Below, piece after piece: positions 1 through 6,873 of a DNA stretch of 8,940 nt. Position 1 is the first letter of the stretch. Each line of letters begins with the position of its first letter. This DNA comes from Flavobacteriaceae bacterium. GTDB taxonomy: Bacteria > Bacteroidota > Bacteroidia > Flavobacteriales > Flavobacteriaceae. The translations under genes and the position numbers were made by a program. The DNA is taken from the NCBI GenBank assembly GCA_018623955.1, contig JAAZUX010000021.1, forward strand, positions 1-8,940, read 5' to 3'. Under the pieces are notes generated by a model. That model saw only the letters and a list, made by a program, of their open reading frames with translations. It was not told where the DNA came from and searched no databases.

Positions 1-711
1 GACAAGACCAGAGCCATACTGATCTGTAACCCCAGTAATCCAACAGGTTATCTCTACAGCGAAGCAGAGGTCAAAGCTTTGATTGATTTTGCAGTGGAAC
101 AAGATATTTTTATCATCGTTGACGAGGTATACCGCGAATTCATTTACACTGAAAAGTCCCATTATTCTGTTCTAAAATCAGAAAAAGGAAGCCAACATAC
201 AGTAATGATTGATTCGGTTTCTAAACGATATAGCCTATGTGGTGCAAGAGTGGGCTGTATGATTTCCAAAAACAAAACTTTGATGGCCACTGCACTGAAA
301 TTCGCACACCTTCGATTGTCCCCACCGGCCTTGGCACTGATGGCCAGTGAAGCTGCCATTTCGGCACCACCCTCTTACTTGGAAGGTGTGAAAAAAGAAT
401 ATGAAAAGAGAAAAGATGTCACTATTGCCGCTTTAGAAAAAATTGAAGGCGTTGAAGTATCCAATCCTATGGGAGCATTCTATTGTATCGCCAAACTCCC
501 CGTCGATAGTGCTGAAGACTTTTCTAAATTTTTACTCACCGATTTTGAAGACCAAGGGCAAACCGTAATGTTGGCCCCTGCCGCCGGATTTTACTCCTCT
601 GCTGAACTGGGCAAAGATCAAGTTCGATTGGCTTTTGTTTTGGAGAGCAGTAAACTCCAACGCGCCGCTGAAATTTTAGAAAAAGCTTTGATAGCCTACA
701 ATAATTTATAG
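1..711 (+). CDS. PLP-dependent class I/II aminotransferase, 3' part (N-terminus outside window)
   Basis: The reading frame is open from base 1 to the TAG at 709-711, giving the last 236 residues of a protein that is usually about 390-400 long, so roughly 160 N-terminal residues lie outside the window. The fold-type I aminotransferase landmarks are in order: NPSNPTG at visible residues 10-16, the PLP-ring aspartate and tyrosine in DEVY (D41, Y44), the Schiff-base lysine in SVSKR (K75), the phosphate-contacting arginine in GARVG (R83), and the C-terminal arginine in QVRLAF (R209) that normally binds the substrate carboxylate. Such cytosolic enzymes move amino groups between amino acids and 2-oxo acids. 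The family resembles the aspartate-aminotransferase-like proteins of Bacteroidetes, but the exact substrate cannot be read from the sequence. A TTG at 79 could be mistaken for a start, but the conserved NPSNPTG motif lies upstream of it. murB follows 20 bases later on the same strand. Confidence 0.93.
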   Translation, partial: DKTRAILICNPSNPTGYLYSEAEVKALIDFAVEQDIFIIVDEVYREFIYTEKSHYSVLKSEKGSQHTVMIDSVSKRYSLCGARVGCMISKNKTLMATALKFAHLRLSPPALALMASEAAISAPPSYLEGVKKEYEKRKDVTIAALEKIEGVEVSNPMGAFYCIAKLPVDSAEDFSKFLLTDFEDQGQTVMLAPAAGFYSSAELGKDQVRLAFVLESSKLQRAAEILEKALIAYNNL

Positions 712-731
712 GCATTTTTCTATATTACCCT

Positions 732-1742
732 ATGGTTTTGAATTTCCAAAAAGACATTTCACTGCGTCCCTACAATACCTTTGGCATCGATGTAAAATCA
801 AAAAAATTTGTTGGGGTTCAATCCACTGATGAATTAAAAGCGGTTTTAAAACATCATCAAGGAGCGCAGCTTTTGATATTGGGAGGAGGGAGTAACCTCT
901 TGCTGACCCAAGATTTTGAGGGGCTTACGATAAGAATTGAAACCCGTGGAATTGAAATCGTCCAAGAGGATCAGCGCGGGGCTAGGGTCAAAGTCGCTGC
1001 AGGAGAAAATTGGCATGATTTTGTGCTGTGGTGTTTGGGTAATGATTTGGGAGGTGTAGAAAATTTGGCGCTCATTCCCGGCAGTGTAGGTGCTGCACCC
1101 ATACAAAATATCGGAGCCTATGGCGTGGAACTCAACCAAGTTTTTGAAAGCTGTGAAGCCCTGTCCCTTGAGACTGGGGAAGTGAAAATTTTCAACAAAG
1201 AAGAATGTGAGTTTGGTTACAGAAACTCCATTTTTAAAAACACACTTAAAGGGCAATACATCATTGTCTCGGTTCAGTTCAATCTGAGTAAAGCGCCCCA
1301 TCCAATAAATGTCTCATATGGGGGCTTGTCTGAAAAACTAGAGGGGAAAACTCCCAACATCCAAAGTATCGCCCAAGCGGTAATCGAAATCAGATCTGCC
1401 AAATTGCCCGATCCCCAACAAATTGGAAACAGCGGTAGTTTTTTTAAAAATCCAGTGATTCCCTCTAAACAATTTGTGGTACTCCAACAGCAATATCCCC
1501 GAATACCTCACTATCCGGACCAAGCTGGTAAAATCAAAATTCCTGCTGCTTGGTTGATCGATTCCCTGGGCTACAAAGGTTATCGCAAGCATGATGCTGG
1601 AGTCCACCAAAATCAGGCCCTGGTACTGGTCAATTACGGCAATGCCTCCGGTGCTGAAATCAAAAAACTGGCCCAACAGATCAGAGAGAAGGTTATGGAA
1701 AAATTTGCGATCAACTTAGAATTTGAGGTCAATATACTATAA
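732..1742 (+). CDS. murB: UDP-N-acetylenolpyruvoylglucosamine reductase (MurB)
   Basis: MurB is a cytosolic FAD enzyme that uses NADPH to reduce UDP-GlcNAc-enolpyruvate to UDP-MurNAc, the second committed step of peptidoglycan precursor synthesis. The 336-residue product matches full-length type I (E. coli-like) MurB. The FAD-binding part carries GGGSNLL (51-57) and IPGSVGAAP (115-123) followed by NIGAYG (126-131). The substrate domain has GYRNSIFK (162-169), with the tyrosine-containing loop typical of type I enzymes. The catalytic serine lies in GNSGSFFKNP (S236). The C-terminal LEFEV places E332 where E. coli has its catalytic Glu325. The ATG at 732 fits the family N-terminus (QKDISLRPYNTFG); there is no Shine-Dalgarno sequence, as is normal in Bacteroidetes. 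It lies 20 bases after the aminotransferase and may be cotranscribed with it. Its TAA ends 2 bases from the convergent dtd stop. Confidence 0.97.
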   Translation: MVLNFQKDISLRPYNTFGIDVKSKKFVGVQSTDELKAVLKHHQGAQLLILGGGSNLLLTQDFEGLTIRIETRGIEIVQEDQRGARVKVAAGENWHDFVLWCLGNDLGGVENLALIPGSVGAAPIQNIGAYGVELNQVFESCEALSLETGEVKIFNKEECEFGYRNSIFKNTLKGQYIIVSVQFNLSKAPHPINVSYGGLSEKLEGKTPNIQSIAQAVIEIRSAKLPDPQQIGNSGSFFKNPVIPSKQFVVLQQQYPRIPHYPDQAGKIKIPAAWLIDSLGYKGYRKHDAGVHQNQALVLVNYGNASGAEIKKLAQQIREKVMEKFAINLEFEVNIL

Positions 1743-1744
1743 AA

Positions 1745-2197
1745 CTATTCCCTGTTTTTAGAGTCGATGGTGATCGTAACAGGGCCATCATTTACAAGAC
1801 TGACCTTCATGTCGGCACCAAACACTCCTTTGGCTACTTTTCTGCCCAATTTTTCTTCTGCCAAAACAAGAAACTGTTCATATAAAGGGATCGCAGTTTC
1901 GTGACGGGCCGCACGAATATAGGAAGGTCGATTGCCTTTTTTGGTCGCTGCCATCAAAGTAAACTGACTGATGACCATCAATTCACCCTTTATATCAAGT
2001 AGTGAACGATTCATCACTTGGTTTTCATCATTAAAAATCCTTAAGTTGAGTAGTTTATTGACCAACCACTCCATATCGGAGGAATCGTCTTCATTTTCGA
2101 TCCCCAACAGCACCAATAGACCGTGATCAATAGCACCTACCGCATCTCCCTCTACTTTTATTTCAGCTTCTCTGACCCTTTGAATGACAATTCTCAT
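1745..2197 (-). CDS. dtd: D-aminoacyl-tRNA deacylase (DTD)
   Basis: DTD hydrolyses D-amino acids (and glycine mischarged on tRNA-Ala) from tRNA, so that they are recycled rather than entering proteins. The product is 150 residues, the full family length, starting MRIVIQRV as is typical. Both signature motifs are present: SQFTL at 77-81, which forms the active-site edge, and NDGPVT at 136-141. The latter holds the Gly138-cisPro139 pair that rejects L-amino acids. KGNRPSY (87-93) is also a conserved stretch. The ATG is separated from the rsgA stop by only 3 bases, so dtd is very probably the second gene of an rsgA-dtd transcript. Its stop codon faces the murB stop across 2 bases. Confidence 0.96.
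   Translation of the reverse strand: MRIVIQRVREAEIKVEGDAVGAIDHGLLVLLGIENEDDSSDMEWLVNKLLNLRIFNDENQVMNRSLLDIKGELMVISQFTLMAATKKGNRPSYIRAARHETAIPLYEQFLVLAEEKLGRKVAKGVFGADMKVSLVNDGPVTITIDSKNRE
1750..1784. repeat. Nested inverted repeat at the murB/dtd convergent ends
   Basis: CCCTGTT (1750-1756) pairs with AACAGGG (1778-1784), and inside it CGAT (1765-1768) pairs with ATCG (1773-1776) around GGTG. The structure lies in the last dozen codons of dtd, just beyond the murB stop. It could serve as a stem that ends murB transcripts or protects them, but there is no T-run directly after it on the + strand, and only a short TTTT several bases away on the - strand. It may be a chance product of coding sequence. 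Confidence 0.25.
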
Positions 2198-2200
2198 GAC

Positions 2201-3130
2201 TTAACGGTATAAAACATCGTCTTCTAGGAGTTGTAAATAAGACTTGTATCTACTTTGGGCGATTTCGCCTTTTTCTAAGGCTGCTTTAACGGCACACTGA
2301 GGCTCATTGATGTGCATGCAGTTGTTGAATTTACATTGTTCTTTCAGTACGGAAAATTCGATAAAATAGCCGGACAATTCTTCCTTTTCTATGTCCACCA
2401 CTCCAAAACCCTTTATGCCTGGTGTGTCGATGATTTTAGCTCCACCCTCCAGATCAAACATTTCGGCAAAGGTAGTGGTGTGTTGTCCTTGTTCGTGTTG
2501 GGCAGAAACATTGGCAGTTTTCAAATCCAAACCCGGTGACAAGGTGTTGAGTAAAGTGGATTTTCCCACCCCACTGTGACCGGAAAACATACTTACCTTT
2601 TGGGCCATGATTTTTTGTATTGCATCCAAGGTATCACCATCGGTGGCCACCACCTCATGACAGTCATAACCTATTTTTTCATAGACCTCCTTTAGGGAAC
2701 GCATCTCCATCAATTCCTCCAGATTGTAGAGATCAATTTTATTGAATAACAATACGGTTTTGATCTCATAGGCTTTTGCAGTGACCAAAAAACGGTCGAT
2801 AAAAGCCGGGAAAGTCGGCGGTGTTTTGAGGGTAATCATCAGAAAAACCTGATCAATATTGGAGGCGATGATGTGGATTTGTTTGGAAAGATTGACCGAT
2901 TTTCTGACAATATAATTTTGACGGGCTTCAATTTCGGTGATTACCCCCATTTTTTCTGTACTGTCAGATTCCATGTCAAACACAACCTTATCGCCTACAG
3001 CTATAGGATTGGTGCTTTTTATTCCTTTGATTCGGAATTTTCCTTTGATCCTACAATCGTAAAACTGTCCCTCGGATTTCACACGGTAATGGCTTCCTGT
3101 AGAACAATAAACAATCCCTTTTTTTATCAT
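2201..3130 (-). CDS. rsgA: Ribosome small-subunit-dependent GTPase A (RsgA/YjeQ)
   Basis: RsgA is a circularly permuted GTPase that binds the 30S subunit and checks late steps of its maturation. The 309-residue protein has the three expected parts. First is an N-terminal OB-fold, roughly residues 1-75. The GTPase domain has motifs in permuted order: G4 NKID (130-133), G1 GHSGVGKST (184-192), G2 with GQHTTT (215-220) and G3 DTPG (235-238). A C-terminal zinc module has C266, C271, H273 and C279 in the pattern CKFNNCMH...EPQC. G1 has His where many family members have Gln (GQSGVGKS), a mild variation. The ATG at 3130 fits the family N-terminus (MIKKGIVYCSTGS). It is the first gene of a two-gene unit with dtd and is divergent from gpmI. 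Confidence 0.96.
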   Translation of the reverse strand: MIKKGIVYCSTGSHYRVKSEGQFYDCRIKGKFRIKGIKSTNPIAVGDKVVFDMESDSTEKMGVITEIEARQNYIVRKSVNLSKQIHIIASNIDQVFLMITLKTPPTFPAFIDRFLVTAKAYEIKTVLLFNKIDLYNLEELMEMRSLKEVYEKIGYDCHEVVATDGDTLDAIQKIMAQKVSMFSGHSGVGKSTLLNTLSPGLDLKTANVSAQHEQGQHTTTFAEMFDLEGGAKIIDTPGIKGFGVVDIEKEELSGYFIEFSVLKEQCKFNNCMHINEPQCAVKAALEKGEIAQSRYKSYLQLLEDDVLYR

Positions 3131-3194
3131 TACTGCAAAGAAACAACAAATATTTTTTTCCCTCCTTGCCCAGATTACAAGCTGGTGGAATTGC

Positions 3195-3202
3195 TATCTT
3201 TG
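3195..3202 (+). promoter_or_regulatory. Bacteroidetes-type -7 promoter element for gpmI
   Basis: TATCTTTG matches the TAnnTTTG consensus recognised by the primary sigma factor of Bacteroidetes exactly. It sits in the 85-base divergent region between rsgA and gpmI, 13 bases before the gpmI ATG. Transcription would start around 3207-3210, leaving a leader of only about 6-10 A-rich bases. The -33 TTG element is not well placed: the nearest TTG on this strand (3166-3168) leaves a 26-base gap, longer than usual. I found no convincing counterpart for rsgA on the other strand. Confidence 0.55.
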
Positions 3203-3215
3203 TAAAAAAAATTGA

Positions 3216-4733
3216 ATGACCCAGAAAGTAATATTAATGATCTTGGATGGATGGGGTTTTGCCCCCAATCCGGAGGTCTCTGCAGTTGATTTAGCCCAAA
3301 CGCCAAACATCGATGGTTTGTATGACAAATATTCTAATGCCTCTCTGTTGACCCATGGAGAGAATGTAGGTCTGCCTGATGGTCAAATGGGAAACAGCGA
3401 AGTGGGGCATATGAATCTGGGTGCGGGAAGAATTGTTTATCAAGACTTGGTTAAAATTTCAAAAGCCATAGGCGACAAAAGTGTTGAAAAGAATCCGGTT
3501 TTGGTAGAGGCATTGACCTACGCCCAAGTCCAAGGAAAAAATGTACATTTTTTAGGGTTGCTTTCCGACGGGGGGGTACACGCACATTTGGATCATCTGG
3601 AAGGCCTCTTGGAGATGTCAACAAAATATGATTGTCCTGGAGTTTTTGTCCACGGTTTTACCGATGGTCGGGACGTTGATCCCAAATCGGGAGCGGGCTA
3701 CCTTCACAAATTATCCCAAAAACTTGATCAGACCAAGGCAAAACTGGCCACCATTACCGGGCGCTACTATGCCATGGATCGGGACAAAAGATGGGAAAGG
3801 GTCAAAAAAGCCTACGATGCCCTTGTTCATGGTCAAGGCACACCCACCCAAAATATGATCGAAAGTATTGAGGCCAGCTATGCTGCGGGGGTTACGGACG
3901 AGTTTATCGAACCCTTGATTGGCGTTGACTCAAACAACCAGCCTTTGGGTAAAATTGCCCAAGGAGATGTGGTGATCTTTTTCAACTACCGTACCGACCG
4001 CGGGCGACAATTGACCGAAGCACTCTCACAATACGCTTTTCCCGATCAAAACATGACGCCTTTGGATTTGCATTATGTTACCCTGACCAATTACGATAAA
4101 ACCTTTAAAAATGTGAAGGTTGTATTTGAAAAAGATAATTTGGAGGACACCTTGGGTGAAACCCTTTCCAAGGCGGGAAAAACCCAAATACGCATTGCCG
4201 AAACCGAAAAGTACCCCCATGTCACCTTCTTTTTTAACGGTGGACGGGAAGAACCTTTTAAGGGAGAGGATCGCATCATGTGTCCTTCGCCCAAGGTGGC
4301 TACCTATGACCTACAACCCGAAATGAGCGCTTTTGAGGTAAGAGATGCCATTTTACCCAAAATCAAAGAGGAACAGCCTGATTTTATCTGTTTGAACTTT
4401 GCCAATCCAGATATGGTAGGACATACTGGAGATTTACAAGCCGCCATTAAAGCCTGTGAGACCGTGGATCAATGTGCCGGAAAAATCATTGATGCAGCCC
4501 TAGAAAACCAATACAAAATCATTGTCATTGCCGATCATGGGAATTGTGAAACCATGGTCAATCCCGACGGTTCACCCAATACGGCACATACCATCAATCC
4601 AGTTCCTTTGATTTTGGTCGATGGGGAAATCACCCCCATTGGAGACGGTGTATTGGGAGACATTGCCCCCACCATTCTAAAACTGATGGCGGTGGATATT
4701 CCCGAAGCCATGACAGGTAAACCACTGGTATAA
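3216..4733 (+). CDS. gpmI: 2,3-bisphosphoglycerate-independent phosphoglycerate mutase (iPGM)
   Basis: This cytosolic enzyme interconverts 3- and 2-phosphoglycerate in glycolysis and gluconeogenesis using two Mn ions and a phosphoserine intermediate. The 505-residue protein is full length and carries the complete alkaline-phosphatase-superfamily metal set: D11 in DGWG, the nucleophile S61 in MGNSEVGH, D399 and H403 in NPDMVGH, D440 and H441 in ADHGN, and H458 in TAHT. The phosphotransferase insert has its substrate-binding residues in GVHAH (120-124), FTDGRD (148-153), GRYYAMDRD (182-190) and NYRTDRGR (257-264). The ATG at 3216 gives the standard N-terminus (KVILMILDGWG). The leader is A-rich without a Shine-Dalgarno sequence, behind a TAnnTTTG promoter element. 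The lipoprotein gene follows after 26 bases, so gpmI may head a longer transcript. Confidence 0.98.
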   Translation: MTQKVILMILDGWGFAPNPEVSAVDLAQTPNIDGLYDKYSNASLLTHGENVGLPDGQMGNSEVGHMNLGAGRIVYQDLVKISKAIGDKSVEKNPVLVEALTYAQVQGKNVHFLGLLSDGGVHAHLDHLEGLLEMSTKYDCPGVFVHGFTDGRDVDPKSGAGYLHKLSQKLDQTKAKLATITGRYYAMDRDKRWERVKKAYDALVHGQGTPTQNMIESIEASYAAGVTDEFIEPLIGVDSNNQPLGKIAQGDVVIFFNYRTDRGRQLTEALSQYAFPDQNMTPLDLHYVTLTNYDKTFKNVKVVFEKDNLEDTLGETLSKAGKTQIRIAETEKYPHVTFFFNGGREEPFKGEDRIMCPSPKVATYDLQPEMSAFEVRDAILPKIKEEQPDFICLNFANPDMVGHTGDLQAAIKACETVDQCAGKIIDAALENQYKIIVIADHGNCETMVNPDGSPNTAHTINPVPLILVDGEITPIGDGVLGDIAPTILKLMAVDIPEAMTGKPLV

Positions 4734-4759
4734 CAGCATCACCCCCAAACATTCAACCT

Positions 4760-5299
4760 ATGAAAAAAGTTATTTTTACAAGCCTGAGTATCCTGCTGAT
4801 CAGTTGTGGTGCTCAACAACAAAAGCCTCTGGCAACCCAGCCGGTTCAAGCCAGCAGTGGCGAAATGATTCTATTAGGCAAGATCAATAAAGCCAATTTG
4901 CAAGTATCTGCCCACACCCCCTGGTTCAATCAAGCTTACGAGACGATTACTGTCGACCCTCAATGGGCAGAAAATCTTAAACCACACCTCAACGGACTTA
5001 ACATCAAGGTGTTCATGGGCACTTGGTGTGATGACAGTCAGCGGGAAATCCCTCATTTTTTTAAGTTACTCCAAACCTTGGAATTTGATCAAAAGCATGT
5101 TGAAATGTATGCCATGTCTGAAGAAAAAACTACTCCTGAGAATTTTGAGAAGGGATTAGAGATATACAATGTCCCCACCATTATTTTTTTTAAAAATGGG
5201 AACGAAATCAATAGATTTGTAGAGTTTCCTGTAAACAGTCTCGAATCTGATATTACAAAAATCATTAAAAAGGAGCCCTACACCCATTCGTATGAGTAG
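4760..5299 (+). CDS. Thioredoxin-fold lipoprotein with CXXS active site
   Basis: The 179-residue protein starts with a lipoprotein signal peptide: MKK, a hydrophobic stretch, then the lipobox LISC with the lipidated cysteine at C16. The residues after it (GAQQQK) lack the acidic surface-export signal described for Bacteroidetes lipoproteins, so the protein more likely stays in the periplasm on a membrane. A linker of about 60 residues precedes a thioredoxin fold. The active site in GTWCDDSQ keeps the first cysteine (C90) but has serine (S93) in place of the second. A cis-proline lies in NVPTIIFF (P139), as in thioredoxins. A monothiol site cannot form the internal disulfide of a normal thioredoxin, so the role would be mixed-disulfide chemistry, isomerisation or binding; the true role is unknown. 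Similar TWCxDSQ proteins are, as far as I recall, widespread in flavobacteria. map follows after 3 bases. Confidence 0.85.
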   Translation: MKKVIFTSLSILLISCGAQQQKPLATQPVQASSGEMILLGKINKANLQVSAHTPWFNQAYETITVDPQWAENLKPHLNGLNIKVFMGTWCDDSQREIPHFFKLLQTLEFDQKHVEMYAMSEEKTTPENFEKGLEIYNVPTIIFFKNGNEINRFVEFPVNSLESDITKIIKKEPYTHSYE

Positions 5300-5302
5300 T
5301 CC

Positions 5303-6121
5303 ATGGTAAAGATCAAAAGTTTAGAGCAGATCGAATTGATGCGTGAAAGCGCATTGATCGTATCCAAAACTCTGGGTATGCTTGCTCGGGAAATCAAACC
5401 TGGGGTAACGACACTACACTTGGATCAACTGGCAGAAAGTTTTATTCGCGACCACGGAGCTGAACCCGGTTTTCTGGGTTTGTACGACTTTCCCAACACC
5501 CTTTGTGTCAGTCCCAACGAAGAGGTGGTTCACGGCATTCCCAATGACAAACCCTTAGAGGAAGGAGACATCCTCTCAGTGGATTGCGGAGCACTCAAAA
5601 ATGGATTTTACGGAGACCACGCGTACACCTTTGAGGTGGGAACTATCGCTGCCGAAACCAAAAAGCTATTGGAGGTTACCAAAAAATCCCTCTATATCGG
5701 CATAGAAGCCTTTTGTCACGGCAACCGAGTTGGCGATTTGGGACATGCCATTCAAACCTATACAGAATCTTTTGGCTATGGTGTGGTAAGAGAATTGGTA
5801 GGGCATGGATTGGGTAAAACCATGCACGAATCCCCCGAAATTCCCAATTACGGCAAAAGAGGTATGGGAAAAAAATTCCTTAACGGCATGGTCATCGCCA
5901 TAGAACCCATGATCAATCTGGGCACCAAAAATATTCGTCATTTTAGCGACGGATGGACCATTAAGACTGCCGACAATCAACCCAGTGCTCATTTTGAACA
6001 CAATGTTGCTTTGATCGATGGAAAACCTCAACTGCTCTCCACATTTGATTATATCTATAAGGCTTTAGGGATTCAATCCGATGAAGAAATTCCCTTCAAA
6101 AAATACACTGATAAGGCATGA
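5303..6121 (+). CDS. map: Type I methionine aminopeptidase
   Basis: Methionine aminopeptidase removes the initiator Met from new proteins whose second residue is small. The 272-residue product has the pita-bread fold signature and all five metal ligands: D94 (SVDCG), D105 (YGDHA), H168 (VGHGLG), E201 (IEPM) and E232 (FEHN). The substrate histidines H78 (VVHGIP) and H175 (MHESP) are also present. There is no N-terminal SH3-type zinc extension, so it is the short bacterial (type Ia) form, with about 20 extra residues after the catalytic core. The ATG lies 3 bases after the lipoprotein stop codon, and the TGA overlaps the ATG of the methyltransferase gene (ATGA), which implies coupled translation. 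No second map copy is visible in this window. Confidence 0.97.
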   Translation: MVKIKSLEQIELMRESALIVSKTLGMLAREIKPGVTTLHLDQLAESFIRDHGAEPGFLGLYDFPNTLCVSPNEEVVHGIPNDKPLEEGDILSVDCGALKNGFYGDHAYTFEVGTIAAETKKLLEVTKKSLYIGIEAFCHGNRVGDLGHAIQTYTESFGYGVVRELVGHGLGKTMHESPEIPNYGKRGMGKKFLNGMVIAIEPMINLGTKNIRHFSDGWTIKTADNQPSAHFEHNVALIDGKPQLLSTFDYIYKALGIQSDEEIPFKKYTDKA

Positions 6122-6873
6122 AGTGGATCTTGCGTTTTTTACCCCGATCCTTGTTGATTCGTATGAGTCTTTTTTTTCAACCCCTGTTGCGGATTTATTT
6201 CAAAGGCAGTAAGTTCATTGATCCCATTGATGGTTCTGGGTACCGGAAGTTTTTGCCTTATGGTTATGGCAAGACTTTGCGACCCAATGCCCTTTGTCCG
6301 GGCACACTATCCCTGGAACGTCATCGTTTGCTATGGCTTTATTTGGATAGAGAAACCAATTTTTTAAATCAAGATCTAAAGGTGCTGCATGTAGCCCCCG
6401 AGCAGGTTTTTTACTGGAAGTTTAAACAATTTAAGCATTGGGACTACACCACCACCGATCTCTATTCTCCTCTTGCAGATGTAGTTGCGGATATTTGCGA
6501 TTTGCCTTTCCAGGACAATCAATACGATCTGATCCTTTGCAATCACGTTTTGGAACACATTCCCAACGACCTCAAAGCCATGACTGAATTGTATCGTGTC
6601 CTAAAAAAAGGAGGAACACTGATTGCACAAGTTCCCTTGGACAGAAATCGTAAAAAAACTTTTGAGGATAATAGCATCACCGACCCTAAAACGCGTGCCC
6701 AAGTTTTTGGACAGTATGATCACGTCAGGAGATATGGCCAGGATTATCATCTCAGGCTCAAATCTGTTGGTTTCTCTCCCCATGTCGTTCACCCTCAAAA
6801 TTCCTTGACAAAAGAAGAGATTCACCAATTTGCCCTTCCCCAAAAAGAGGCAATTCCGGTGATGCTTAAATAA
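6118..6873 (+). CDS. Class I SAM-dependent methyltransferase, SLERHR/HVAPE type
   Basis: The 251-residue protein has a Rossmann methyltransferase core. Strand 1 reads VLHVAPE (89-95), which replaces the usual glycine-rich motif I. An acidic residue follows strand 2 in TTDLYSP (D114), then DICDLPF (125-131), the motif IV region YDLILCNHVLEHI (136-148) and LKKGGTLIAQVP (162-173). The layout matches the Methyltransf_11 group. Before the core lies a conserved-looking LCPGTLSLERHR segment (59-70). The first 30 residues are basic and hydrophobic with amphipathic character and could touch a membrane; they do not look like a cleavable signal peptide. The substrate is unknown. Its start overlaps the map stop by 4 bases, so it is translated with map. 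Its TAA directly abuts the stop codon of the convergent repeat-protein gene. Confidence 0.88.
   Translation: MKWILRFLPRSLLIRMSLFFQPLLRIYFKGSKFIDPIDGSGYRKFLPYGYGKTLRPNALCPGTLSLERHRLLWLYLDRETNFLNQDLKVLHVAPEQVFYWKFKQFKHWDYTTTDLYSPLADVVADICDLPFQDNQYDLILCNHVLEHIPNDLKAMTELYRVLKKGGTLIAQVPLDRNRKKTFEDNSITDPKTRAQVFGQYDHVRRYGQDYHLRLKSVGFSPHVVHPQNSLTKEEIHQFALPQKEAIPVMLK

Noticed and set aside
846..1676. Long open frames antisense to murB (846-1301 and 1338-1676)
   Set aside because: They have no recognisable motifs and lie wholly within a well-conserved gene.
3161..3166. AGGAGG on the minus strand as a Shine-Dalgarno site for rsgA
   Set aside because: It is 30 bases upstream of the ATG, far too distant, and flavobacteria rarely use such sites.
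5666..6031. A 121-codon open frame antisense to map
   Set aside because: It lies wholly within map, with no family features and no promoter.
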